Source: Nocardia sp. NBC_01730
GTDB taxonomy: Bacteria; Actinomycetota; Actinomycetes; Mycobacteriales; Mycobacteriaceae
Assembly (NCBI RefSeq): GCF_035920445.1
Contig: NZ_CP109162.1
Coordinates: 7,130,001 to 7,194,000, forward strand
DNA length: 64,000 nucleotides
Direction: 5' to 3'
A program made the position numbers and the translations under genes. Positions 53,636 to 62,246 of this stretch are shown here, piece by piece. A model generated the notes under the pieces. It did no database searches. It was not told where the DNA came from and saw only the letters and a list, made by a program, of their open reading frames with translations. The first letter of the stretch is position 1; every line of letters begins with the position of its first letter.

Positions 53636-54997
53636 ATGATTGTCAGCAAGTGGACAGGCGTGGAGGTCAGAGCCCTCCGCACGGCCGCGTGTCGGATGAC
53701 CCAGGAAGAGTTCGCCGAAGTCTTGGGCTTTCAGCCTCCGACGGTCCGAAAGTGGGAGCGCACTCCTGCGTCGCGCCCGCTCCGAGGGCAGTCCGCAGCT
53801 GCGATGGACACCCAGCTGGCAAGCCTCGACGCGGCGCAGTTGGCTCGCTTCGAGGCCACTGTTATCGAGGCGCTGCTGGGCGTGGGATCAACTGGCGGCG
53901 TCGACGGTGGAATGCCCGTTACGAAACGGGATCGGCCGGGCGCCATCGAATCCGACGTCACCCACCAAGTCGGCTGGGAACATGTAGCAGAGAAGGACGA
54001 CGACATGAAACGGCGACAACTGCTCGTCGGTGGGACCGCGGCCGGTCTCACCGTACTTGCCCACCAACACTTTCCTGCCCGCATCGGCATGTCCGACGCC
54101 GAACGCCTAGCGGAGAGAGTAGACGGCTACGTCACCATTGAACAGAAGGTCGGGGGTGGTGCGCTGGCCACAGCTGCCCGAACCGACCTCGAACACGCCA
54201 AGATGGTGCTGGCGACCAGCGAAATCGACAGCGTCGCGGCACCGGTGTTTACCTCGGCAGCTGGAAATATGGCGGTCACAGCTGGATGGTTGTTCTACGA
54301 TGCCGACGACCAACGTGCGGCCACTCGCTGCTACAGCGACGCGATGGCGTTGGCCAACCACGTCGGGGACGACGAGTTGGCCGCTCACACATGCCTGAAC
54401 GTCGCCCTCCAGACCATCGCCCAAGCCCGGCGTGGTGAAGCACACCCGCAATACGCCTTACGGTCCACGCTGCGGGCCGCCGACCTCACACGACGACAAT
54501 CCTCCGGCCGAATCCATGCACTGATCGCGTCAAGGCAGGCAACTGCATACGCGTGCCTCGGTGATCGGTCGGCCTTCACCCGGGCCGTTGCTACCGCATG
54601 GCGGGAGATGGACCTGGCATACGACCACGAACCGTTCGAACGGTGCCCTGACTGGCTGAAATTCATGTGCCACAACGAAGTCCGGTACCACGAAGCGTGC
54701 GGCTACAGCTACCTCGGTGAGGCTTCCAGGGCGACCGAGCTATTCGAACAAGTTGCTACTGAGCGCGCCGGGCAACGTAACTCCGCCACCTATCGCGCCT
54801 GGCTCGCATCCTCGCTGGCAGAAGTCGGCGACATCGACGACGCCATCACCGTGGCCACCGACGTCATCGCCAACCTCGCCGACGGAATCTCCTCCAGCCG
54901 CACGCTACGCGTGCTGGAACCAGTCCGCGCAGCCGCAACCAATCCTCGCCACGAAGACTTCCAAGAACGATACGATCAATTCTCGGTCCGAGTATGA
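53636..54997 (+). CDS. XRE-family regulator with TPR-like C-terminal domain
   Basis: 453-residue protein. N-terminal helix-turn-helix (about 8-50): RMTQEEFAEVLGFQPPTVRKWER. A linker (60-130) precedes about 320 residues of repeating helical pairs (ADDQRAATRCYSDAMALANHVGDDELAAH, LGEASRATELFEQVA) like TPR arrays. This HTH-TPR layout is common in actinobacterial regulators that respond to peptides or partner proteins. An RRQLLVGGTAAGLTVLA segment at the linker resembles a Tat-type leader but is internal. ATG at 53636 chosen because it begins the HTH domain. The stop overlaps the GNAT gene (ATGA). Confidence 0.8.
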   Translation: MIVSKWTGVEVRALRTAACRMTQEEFAEVLGFQPPTVRKWERTPASRPLRGQSAAAMDTQLASLDAAQLARFEATVIEALLGVGSTGGVDGGMPVTKRDRPGAIESDVTHQVGWEHVAEKDDDMKRRQLLVGGTAAGLTVLAHQHFPARIGMSDAERLAERVDGYVTIEQKVGGGALATAARTDLEHAKMVLATSEIDSVAAPVFTSAAGNMAVTAGWLFYDADDQRAATRCYSDAMALANHVGDDELAAHTCLNVALQTIAQARRGEAHPQYALRSTLRAADLTRRQSSGRIHALIASRQATAYACLGDRSAFTRAVATAWREMDLAYDHEPFERCPDWLKFMCHNEVRYHEACGYSYLGEASRATELFEQVATERAGQRNSATYRAWLASSLAEVGDIDDAITVATDVIANLADGISSSRTLRVLEPVRAAATNPRHEDFQERYDQFSVRV

Positions 54998-55572
54998 GGT
55001 GGGTGTCGATGGCGAAAGATGTTGTCCTACAGTCACTTTCTGGTGATGCGGCACGCATGATCGGCGATACGATCGCGGACGTCCAGGCCCGCGGGTATGT
55101 CGATGCCATAGCAACCGGTAATCCCTTCGAGTCCACCGAAGCATTCATGGAGCGGTTCGAGGTCTACTCGGCCATACCAGGCTTTTCGATGGTTCTCGCG
55201 ACTGTTGACGGAGAACCCGTCGGCCAAGCGTTCGGCTGGCCGCTGGGTGTCGACACCACATGGTGGACAGGGCTCGTGCTGGACCCTGGACAGCCCCAGG
55301 AGGAGTTCACCTCCGAGAACGGGACAAGGACCTTCGCACTCAGCGAGCTCATGGTCGACAAGAAACGTGTCGGCCAGGGCATCGCCGGTGTCCTGTACCG
55401 CGGCCTACTAGAAGATCGACCAGAGCGACGGGTCACCTGGTTGGTCAACCCAGCAAACGAGAACGCTTACGCGATCTATCGGCACTGGGGAGCGCGCCGC
55501 ATCGGCACTCTTCTCCCGTCCTGGGAGGGGGCGCCCCAATTCGACGTTCTGATTGTCGACTCGAGCCCGTGA
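54994..55572 (+). CDS. GNAT-family N-acetyltransferase 1
   Basis: 192-residue acetyltransferase. The core strand-helix LSELMVDKKRVGQGIAGVLYRGLL carries the acetyl-CoA pyrophosphate loop (R-x-x-G-x-G/A pattern: RVGQGIA), followed by NPANENAYAIYRHWGARRIG. Acceptor unknown. It overlaps the XRE gene by 4 nt; an alternative ATG at 55009 is possible. Same fold as the second GNAT protein 200 nt downstream, with similar EYNAxY-type C-terminus, so they may be distant paralogues. Confidence 0.85.
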   Translation: MRWVSMAKDVVLQSLSGDAARMIGDTIADVQARGYVDAIATGNPFESTEAFMERFEVYSAIPGFSMVLATVDGEPVGQAFGWPLGVDTTWWTGLVLDPGQPQEEFTSENGTRTFALSELMVDKKRVGQGIAGVLYRGLLEDRPERRVTWLVNPANENAYAIYRHWGARRIGTLLPSWEGAPQFDVLIVDSSP

Positions 55573-55769
55573 CCGAACACGCTCAGTAGATGAAGCATTC
55601 CGGTTCGATACCGGGCGTCTACTGCTGTTCGTGTCTGGAATATCGACCTACATGGGTCGCATTGCTCGAGCCCGCCTCGTCCAGGACGAAGCACTGCACT
55701 CGTTCGATTCAGGTCGTGGTAGTCGCGCACCCGAGTGTGCGTGCGTGAGCGAGATCAGCTACTCGCTGA

Positions 55770-56327
55770 CTACGGACTTCTCAATTCCTGGATGTAGATG
55801 TCGAATTCCGGTGACACGAACGCCGGTGTGTCTTGCCGCCCGACGAGGCGCCATCCACCGATCGCCTTGTAGAAGGCGTGCGAAGCTTCAGCCTGCGGCT
55901 GGACCGCCAGCGTCGCGCGCTGCTCGGGTCGGCTGTCGAGCAGAGTGTCGAGTAGTCGGCGGCCGATGCCTTGTCGGCGCGTCGATGCCTGGACGGCGAG
56001 ATCGATCACCGCGAAGGTCCTGCCAGGCCACTCGCGCGTGACGTCCGGAGGCACCGGCTGTTGGAACCCGTCCCACCATCCGGTGTTGGCAGTCAGTGCG
56101 TTCCCGTAGACGAAACCAATCAGAGTGCCACGGGATTCGGCGAGAGCGATGCCGAAGCTCGGCCGGGTGATCATGCTGTTGAGCATCTCCCGATGTCGCT
56201 GCGACTCGGTCGACGGCCAGATGAACGGGGGTGCCGAGAACGCCTCGTCGTACAGCGCGCAGATCGCGTCGAGATGCTGTCGCGCGTTGTCGGCGGTTCC
56301 GAGCCGGACCGACACCTCGTCGTTCAT
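55770..56327 (-). CDS. GNAT-family N-acetyltransferase 2
   Basis: 185-residue acetyltransferase. The segment AVIDLAVQASTRRQGIGRRLLDTLL is the canonical V/I-x-x-x-x-RxxGxG/A CoA-binding motif, followed by QPQAEASHAFYKAIGGWRLVG. The N-terminal half contains FIWPSTESQRHREML. ATG at 56327 is chosen; 56339 is also possible. Convergent with GNAT 1 across 197 bp, in which no gene is seen. Substrate unknown. Confidence 0.85.
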   Translation of the reverse strand: MNDEVSVRLGTADNARQHLDAICALYDEAFSAPPFIWPSTESQRHREMLNSMITRPSFGIALAESRGTLIGFVYGNALTANTGWWDGFQQPVPPDVTREWPGRTFAVIDLAVQASTRRQGIGRRLLDTLLDSRPEQRATLAVQPQAEASHAFYKAIGGWRLVGRQDTPAFVSPEFDIYIQELRSP

Positions 56328-56422
56328 GGACCCGACCATAGATGCGACCCGCCGAGCTCGAGTAGAAGATCGAATTAACCTGTTCACCACCACACCGCGC
56401 AGACCCACAGCAAGGAGTAACC

Positions 56423-56896
56423 GTGCCGCCCGTACAGGTCGCCGTCTGTGGTCCTCGGCATTGCACCGATACCGATGAAGCGAACGCTCGAGAGGTGGGA
56501 CGGTTGCTGGCCGAGGCAGGCGCAACTGTGCTGTGCGGTGGTGGAATCGGCGTAATGGCCGCGGTCGCCGCTGGTGCCGCCGCGGCGAAAGGTTTGGTCA
56601 TCGGTGTGCGACCCGATACCAACCGGGACGCGATTTGCGATGGCCTCTCCGCGGTGCTGTACACGAATATGGGTGAGGCCAGGAACGCCATTCTGATCTG
56701 GTCGGCCGACGCCGTGATCGTTATCGGCGGTTCATGGGGCACCCTGTCCGAACTCGCACTGGCCAATCGGCGCGGTGGTGTGCCGGTCGTCTCCCTCGGC
56801 GGGTGGCAGCTAGTGGACGGAGACGGCAATCCCGTCATCGCGTCGAAAGTCGCCGAAAGCCCCGGGGAAGCAGTGGGTATCGCGCTGGCGGGTTGA
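56423..56896 (+). CDS. LOG-like Rossmann protein (TIGR00725 type)
   Basis: 157-residue Rossmann-fold protein. VAVCGPRHCTDTDEANAREVGRLLAEAG, LCGGGIGVMAAVAAGAAAAKG and VIVIGGSWGTLSELALA are the family blocks; the last is a variant of the PGGxGTxxE motif of cytokinin-activating LOG/lysine-decarboxylase-like proteins. The short TIGR00725 members have no proven function; nucleotide monophosphate binding is likely. GTG start with AAGGAG upstream. Confidence 0.82.
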   Translation: MPPVQVAVCGPRHCTDTDEANAREVGRLLAEAGATVLCGGGIGVMAAVAAGAAAAKGLVIGVRPDTNRDAICDGLSAVLYTNMGEARNAILIWSADAVIVIGGSWGTLSELALANRRGGVPVVSLGGWQLVDGDGNPVIASKVAESPGEAVGIALAG

Positions 56897-57018
56897 CCGC
56901 ACGGATTCGCCGAAATCAGTGACACCGTGGTGGCGGTGAGATTTAGGTGAGAGATGGGTGAAACGTCGACGTCGGATGCTGGCTGCGAAAGAAATCCCGC
57001 CAGCGAGGAGTTGCACCC

Positions 57019-59589
57019 ATGGCTGTATCGAAAGCAGTTGTCACCGTTGATGTCGCAGCAGGTGATGTGTTGTGTCCGGCCTTGTCCACCACTGATCCGA
57101 GTGCGGTGACCAAGGCCGTGCGCGCGGCGTTGGTGGCGGGTACCGTGCCGGTGGGCATCGCGGTCGCTCCGGCGGCCGCCGGAGCGGTGGTGGAGTACTA
57201 CACCGCCGCCACCGCGGTTCCTGCCGCGACGACCGGGCTCGGGGCGGGGCTTGCGGGCGCGGTCATCGTCGACGAGACGGGGCGGTGCGCACGGCGCAAC
57301 CCGGTGTCCGACGAGGATTTCGTCGTCGGACAGTGCGACGCGGCCGGGAGGCTGACCATCCGGATAACCCACACCTTCGCCAATGTGCGCGACTTCGGTG
57401 CCAGGGGCGACCAGTCCGGCGACGACTGGCCCGCCATCGACGCGGCGCGGCGGTCGTTGACCAGCGGCACACTGTACTTTCCTGCGGGCACCTATCGGAC
57501 CAGTCGACCGATCTACTTGGGCAATCAGAACGGGATCGAGCTGCGTGGTGCGGACAAGGACCTGACCGACATCCGGTTCGTCGGCGGACACGGTCCCGCG
57601 ATCTGCCTGTCGGCACCGATCGGCGGGCACCTGCCCACCGGCGACGCGCTGCTGACCGGGCCGGGTAAGGCGGGCGTGCTCGACGCCGGCAATGCCCGCA
57701 CCCTCGACCTGCGCGACACCGCCGTCGTCGACCTCGATGGTGCCAGCGAGTTCGCCATCGAATGCACGGTGGCGCCCGACGCTGTCGTAGGCGCCTGCGC
57801 GGTGCTCACCAGCTCCGGCAAGCGGCTGCCCAGCGAGCCACAGCACAGCGCGTTCCGGCTGTTCCTGGTCGAGGCGCCGGGTGGGTTCACCGTGTCGGCC
57901 ACCGTACGGATCGGCACCGAGGAGGTGACGGTGGTGCACAACACGCCCATCCCGCTCGGACGCACCACCTATCTCGGGCTGGTGTGGAACGGAACGACGT
58001 TGTCGCTGTATGTCGGCGACCCGGGTGCCACCATCACCCCGCACACCGCGACACCCGAATCGGCAGCCAACACAACGCTGACCCAGGCCATCGAGGAAGG
58101 CGTATACCTCGGTATCTACAGCGGCAACAGCTGGCCGGCCTTCTCGCCGTTCTTCAAGTCCTTCACCGGGCGCATCGACTCGATCCGCATTTCCGACCGG
58201 GCCACCATCACCGGCCCCGAATTCACCGCGCCGACCGCGAAATTCCCCACCGATGACGCGAGCAACCGGGGCCGCACCCGGCTGCTCATCAACTTCGACC
58301 GGGACGTCGACGTGTTCACCGTCGGATACAGCTGGTACCAGCACGACAGCGCGATGCCGGTCTACTTGCTGTATCTGCGCGACGACCAAGCCGGGTGGTG
58401 TGCGGCACAGATACGAGACCTCACCGTCCAGTCCCTCGGCATCGGCATCCAAGGCCAGGTGGCCGCGGGTTCACAGATCGAGCATGTGCAGATCATGGAC
58501 GCCAGGGACGGAATCCGGCTGCGCAATTTCAGCTACCTCACCGGCCTGGAATACGTGGCGATCGGCGCACGGCGAATCGGAATCGGGCTGGACCAAACCG
58601 GGCTGATGAACGTCAAGCGGTACACCTCCAGAGCCGCCCAGTACGAATTCACCGCCACCGGCCAGGTCGGGGTAGTCGCGCGGGACTGGTACATCGGCGC
58701 GGGTACGAAGTCGATCGTGCCGATCCTGCTGAACGGTGAACGCCGCAGCTACTTCCACGGCACCGGGATCGCGATCACCGACGAAGACCTCAGTCGGGTG
58801 ACCCCGGACAAGCATGTCCGGGACGCCAGCGTGATGACCGCGAACATGGGTGAGGTCACCTTCGAATCCTCGATATTCGAGGCGGTCAAGTCGACCGGGC
58901 GGCCGTGCCCGCCGGTTGTCATCGACTACTCCGAAATAACCACCAACGGAATTATCTCCTACGGTAATTCGACCTTCGTCAACTGTGGGTTCGAACCCGG
59001 CGCGTTGGCCCCGGCGAACATCATCTTCTCCGGCGCGACCGCGCCGTTCCCGGTGCGGATGATCGGCAACCGGACCAGCAACCCGAACATCCCGTGGACC
59101 CAGCCGCGACACCGCCAGCGGCTGTCTTTCGTCGGTGGCTGCGTGTCCAGCACCGACACCGGGCTGACCCAATGGCAGGGCACCAGGGACTGGGTGTTCG
59201 CCGTCGACGCCGCCACCGGCACCCCGCGCGCCGTCGAGCGGGAACGGCAGGCGACCACCACCCCTGCGGCGGGCGCGTCGGTCGACCTGGCCACGGTGGC
59301 GCTACCGACCGGGACAGTGCGATGCCGGGCAGAGGTACTCGCCACCGGCCCGAACGGCCAAGCCGCGCTGTGGACGTTGGAACAGGGGTTCAGCGGCGGC
59401 ACCGGATGGTCGGACACCACCCGGGTTGTCAGCTCCGCCGGGACCAACGGCGGGGCCGTGCCGTCAGGCTGGCTGGTTCCGCAGGTCGTCACCGCGGCCG
59501 ACAGGATCGTCGTCCGGTGCACCGCGCCGAGCGGGACAGTGATCGGGTTCACCGTGAAATTGAGCGTGTTGGAAGGGATCTCGGTCTAG
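57019..59589 (+). CDS. Phage tailspike-like beta-helix protein (pectate lyase superfamily)
   Basis: 856-residue protein without signal peptide. N-terminal domain (about 1-115) with the DEDFVVGQCDAAGRLTIR segment seen in phage virion fibres; a pectate-lyase-3 start (VRDFGARGDQSGDDWPAIDAA, about 120-140) leading into right-handed beta-helix; an inserted LamG/concanavalin-like domain (about 220-400); more beta-helix (about 440-700) and a C-terminal beta domain. GAGGAG lies before the ATG. No other phage genes are present nearby. It may be a domesticated or cargo-type tailspike; polysaccharide binding or cleavage is likely but no catalytic pair was assigned. Confidence 0.75.
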   Translation: MAVSKAVVTVDVAAGDVLCPALSTTDPSAVTKAVRAALVAGTVPVGIAVAPAAAGAVVEYYTAATAVPAATTGLGAGLAGAVIVDETGRCARRNPVSDEDFVVGQCDAAGRLTIRITHTFANVRDFGARGDQSGDDWPAIDAARRSLTSGTLYFPAGTYRTSRPIYLGNQNGIELRGADKDLTDIRFVGGHGPAICLSAPIGGHLPTGDALLTGPGKAGVLDAGNARTLDLRDTAVVDLDGASEFAIECTVAPDAVVGACAVLTSSGKRLPSEPQHSAFRLFLVEAPGGFTVSATVRIGTEEVTVVHNTPIPLGRTTYLGLVWNGTTLSLYVGDPGATITPHTATPESAANTTLTQAIEEGVYLGIYSGNSWPAFSPFFKSFTGRIDSIRISDRATITGPEFTAPTAKFPTDDASNRGRTRLLINFDRDVDVFTVGYSWYQHDSAMPVYLLYLRDDQAGWCAAQIRDLTVQSLGIGIQGQVAAGSQIEHVQIMDARDGIRLRNFSYLTGLEYVAIGARRIGIGLDQTGLMNVKRYTSRAAQYEFTATGQVGVVARDWYIGAGTKSIVPILLNGERRSYFHGTGIAITDEDLSRVTPDKHVRDASVMTANMGEVTFESSIFEAVKSTGRPCPPVVIDYSEITTNGIISYGNSTFVNCGFEPGALAPANIIFSGATAPFPVRMIGNRTSNPNIPWTQPRHRQRLSFVGGCVSSTDTGLTQWQGTRDWVFAVDAATGTPRAVERERQATTTPAAGASVDLATVALPTGTVRCRAEVLATGPNGQAALWTLEQGFSGGTGWSDTTRVVSSAGTNGGAVPSGWLVPQVVTAADRIVVRCTAPSGTVIGFTVKLSVLEGISV

Positions 59590-59831
59590 AAAGGTGGCCT
59601 CTCGCCAGGCAACGACCAGGTTCAGCGTACCGAGGTCTCTCCGATCGACGACCACTGATCTGTGCTGGTTGTGGCCGCTGGGCGCGGACAGTAGGTTTCT
59701 CGGGGCATCGAGTCGATCGGAAGCCGGGGAACCGAATGTCGGTGGGTTGCGTCGAAGAAAGTATGGCGGCAGTCGGCGCGAAGCGGATTCGGCGCCCGGC
59801 GGTTTGACACTACGAGGAGGGAGGGGCGTTC
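59590..59831. other. Intergenic region before the EspC-like gene
   Basis: 242 bp separating the tailspike-like gene from the conserved EspC-like cluster. Contains the strong ribosome site AGGAGGGAGGGG for the next gene and presumably its promoter; no gene seen. It marks the right edge of the 16-kb insertion relative to mycobacterial gene order. Confidence 0.5.
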
Positions 59832-60143
59832 ATGGGCGGGTCGGAGATGGTCGGGGTTCGGACGGGGGAGCTCGGTGCGCTGGGCAGCGACTATCGGAGG
59901 TCGGCGGATGCGGTCCGCGACCAGGCCGAACGGGTTGCCGACCATCTGTTCGGCGACGGCGCCGAGGCGGGCCGGAACTACGCTCAGCAGGGCATCGCGG
60001 TGCATCAGGGGCTGGAGCGGATCAGTGCGTGGCTGAAGAACTGGAGCGACGCCACCACCGCGACCGCCGACGCGCTCGGTGCGGCGGTGGTGACGTACGC
60101 GGAGACCGACAGTCAGCGCGCGGCAGAGACGAACAAGATATGA
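59832..60143 (+). CDS. EspC-like type VII secretion target (Rv3440c-like)
   Basis: 103-residue helical protein with the pattern of the EspC/DUF2580 family: LGALGSDYRRSADAVRDQAERV, a central Gly/Tyr turn (EAGRNYAQQG), and a second long helix with W and A-rich heptads. Near the end, Y-x-x-x-D (YAETD, 89-93) fits the general type VII export signal. Size, position before an Rv3439c-like gene and proximity to glmM/glmS match M. tuberculosis Rv3440c. Likely secreted as a pair with the next protein. Export by the ESX-4 system of this window is inference. Confidence 0.75.
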   Translation: MGGSEMVGVRTGELGALGSDYRRSADAVRDQAERVADHLFGDGAEAGRNYAQQGIAVHQGLERISAWLKNWSDATTATADALGAAVVTYAETDSQRAAETNKI

Positions 60144-60201
60144 GGCCGCCGAATGACACGTGTTTCCACTGACGACACCACACATTCGAGGAGTCGGGAT
60201 C

Positions 60202-61836
60202 ATGGCCGTTGCCTGGCAGGGTAAGACGATCGACGCCATCCTGGATGAAGGCAGCTACGGGCTGCAGTACTGGATAAAATTCATGCCGCTGTACGAGGCC
60301 GCGTTCGGCGGCAACGGCGGCCGGGGGGATCTCGCCAAGCTGTTGGCGATGTACGACGAGCAACGCGGAATGCGGGTGGAAAAGCTGGAGCAGGCGGGGG
60401 AAGCATTGAAAACCGCACTGGCCGAGGTGGATCGCCAGTGGGACGCGCAGCGGAGTTGCACAAGTCGTCTCCCCGATCTGTGGCAGGGAACGGCGGCTAC
60501 CGCCGCGCTCGACATGCTCAGCAAGCAGTCCGTCTCGGCCGCCGAGGATCGACAGCACGCACAGGAGGCGTGGAAGACGATCGACCCGATGGCGAACTCG
60601 CTGCGGCAATCCGTCGGCGCGAAAGCCGAGGCCACACTTGGGCTGTTGGAGGATTCGGGGAGCGGAAGCAGGGTCGTGAAGATCGACGGCAAGACTCCGG
60701 AAGATGTGAAAGTCATTGTCGAGGTGCACAATGCGCACGAGTGGATCAGTGGAGACCAGGTGCGCGACCTCGGCCGGATCTTCCCCACTCTCGCCGTGCC
60801 CGACTACCAGACCAACCGCAAACAGACGCTGACCGGCGCCTACGGCGAAAAGATTCGCCATGCCGTCGACGATTGGCTGCAGAACCCTTTCAAACGGGAC
60901 TTCGATGACAAACTGACGCGCTACGTCGACGTCTGTACACAGACCGATGGTCACTTCAAGCTGCAGTACCAGAACCTGGCCGGTGCGTTGGCGGCGGTGT
61001 CCGACCACGCCTACCCGCGCCCGGAGGGGCCGTCGACGCCGTCTTCAGGCAAGCCGGACAACCAGAACCAACCCGATTCCTCTGCGTCCCCCGGCCCTTC
61101 CGGCACACCATCGACCCCCACGGTCCCGGTCGGCACCACGCCGAGCACAGTCCCCGCGAGCACTACTCCGACCGAACCAACCACGCTGAACACTCCGACA
61201 ACGTCGGCCCCGAAGATGCCGTCACTGGACGGCCTGGCCGCACTCAACCAACTGGCGAAGGAATTGTCGCCGCTGACAACGGGTCTCACCCAGTTGGTCG
61301 ACCAAGGTGTCACCGCACTGAGCGGAACCATCAAGAGTGGAATCGACGGCGCGATCGAAAAGCTCGAAGAGAGCATCGATCCGAAGAACGCCGACACAGA
61401 CGGCGCGGACAAGAAGGACAAGGATGACAGGCCGAAGGCCGAGTTCGACATCGCCGGAAAACATGTGAAGTTCGAGATGGGGCCGGACGGCCAGTTGAAA
61501 CTCGTGCTGTCCGACGCGGAGGGCAAGCAGCAGGAGTTCGATCTCGAGTTGGACGAGCATGGGATACCGGTCATCTCGATGCACGAGCCGAAAGAACCCG
61601 CGCCTCCCACCGATACCCGGGCTCCCGAAACTCCGGAGAAGGACAAGCCGGTCGACACCACACCGGTCCCTGAACCGAATACCGGCCAGCCGGGCGTGCC
61701 GACCGGAACTCCTCCGACCACGCGACGTGAAGAAGACGGCGAGCATCGGCCGAAACCCACCCCGGAGCAGGGCGAACCGAAACCCGAGACCCCATTCGAC
61801 AGTGGCGCAGAATTGGCCGAGGCAGGACCACTGTGA
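60202..61836 (+). CDS. Large Pro/Thr-rich putative type VII substrate (Rv3439c-like)
   Basis: 544-residue protein. N-terminal 270 residues are helical with a W-x-G-like turn (LWQGTAATAALDML, about residues 92-105), similar to PPE/EspA-type bundles. Residues about 270-335 are Pro/Thr/Ser-rich. Then KMPSLDGLAALNQLAKEL with a hydrophobic helical segment (335-400), a small beta region (FDIAGKHVKFEMGPDGQLKLVLSDA), and a Pro/Thr/Glu-rich tail. No signal peptide. ATG at 60202 has GAGGAG upstream. It follows the EspC-like gene by 58 nt as Rv3439c follows Rv3440c. Probably its secretion partner. Confidence 0.7.
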   Translation: MAVAWQGKTIDAILDEGSYGLQYWIKFMPLYEAAFGGNGGRGDLAKLLAMYDEQRGMRVEKLEQAGEALKTALAEVDRQWDAQRSCTSRLPDLWQGTAATAALDMLSKQSVSAAEDRQHAQEAWKTIDPMANSLRQSVGAKAEATLGLLEDSGSGSRVVKIDGKTPEDVKVIVEVHNAHEWISGDQVRDLGRIFPTLAVPDYQTNRKQTLTGAYGEKIRHAVDDWLQNPFKRDFDDKLTRYVDVCTQTDGHFKLQYQNLAGALAAVSDHAYPRPEGPSTPSSGKPDNQNQPDSSASPGPSGTPSTPTVPVGTTPSTVPASTTPTEPTTLNTPTTSAPKMPSLDGLAALNQLAKELSPLTTGLTQLVDQGVTALSGTIKSGIDGAIEKLEESIDPKNADTDGADKKDKDDRPKAEFDIAGKHVKFEMGPDGQLKLVLSDAEGKQQEFDLELDEHGIPVISMHEPKEPAPPTDTRAPETPEKDKPVDTTPVPEPNTGQPGVPTGTPPTTRREEDGEHRPKPTPEQGEPKPETPFDSGAELAEAGPL

Positions 61837-61885
61837 GCCAGGACCCGGGAGGCGCGGTCGTGCAGGGTGAGCGAGGACAAGCCGC

Positions 61886-62236
61886 ATGGTGAACTACGCC
61901 GAGGAGGCGAGGCGGCTGGCCGAGGAGAACCAGCGACGGATGGCGATCCTGATCGACGAACTTCAGGAGATCAACGAGCGGACCGCGGCGAAGGGCCGCG
62001 AATTCGCCGAGAACCTGGCGGTCGACATGGACCGGTTCTGGGAGGAGCACGCCGCCGAGCTGGAGCAATCCCGTGCCGAGGACGAGGCGAAAGAGCGGCT
62101 GGAGGCCGAGGCACGCGAACACCGCGAAGCCATCGCGCGGTCGATGACCGCCCGTAGGGCGAACCAGACGGTCGGGCCGGTCGACGACGAGGATGAAGAG
62201 GCGAAGTTCTATCAGCGCAAGAGTTGGCTGATCTGA
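61886..62236 (+). CDS. Small coiled-coil protein
   Basis: 116-residue acidic protein, almost entirely a long charged helix: YAEEARRLAEENQRRMAILIDELQEINERT with heptad spacing of hydrophobics continuing to about residue 95, then an acidic DDEDEEAKFY tail. No membrane segment. It follows the Rv3439c-like gene by 49 nt and belongs to the same transcription unit. It may be a chaperone or adaptor for the two upstream proteins; no family recognised. Confidence 0.7.
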   Translation: MVNYAEEARRLAEENQRRMAILIDELQEINERTAAKGREFAENLAVDMDRFWEEHAAELEQSRAEDEAKERLEAEAREHREAIARSMTARRANQTVGPVDDEDEEAKFYQRKSWLI

Positions 62237-62246
62237 CCCGCGCTGA

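Noticed and set aside
55573-55769. Small frame between the two GNAT genes
   Set aside because: No start signal or recognisable protein; treated as intergenic.
55888-58452. 854-codon minus-strand frame
   Set aside because: Overlaps the tailspike-like, LOG and GNAT genes in antisense; composition is that of a GC-rich shadow.
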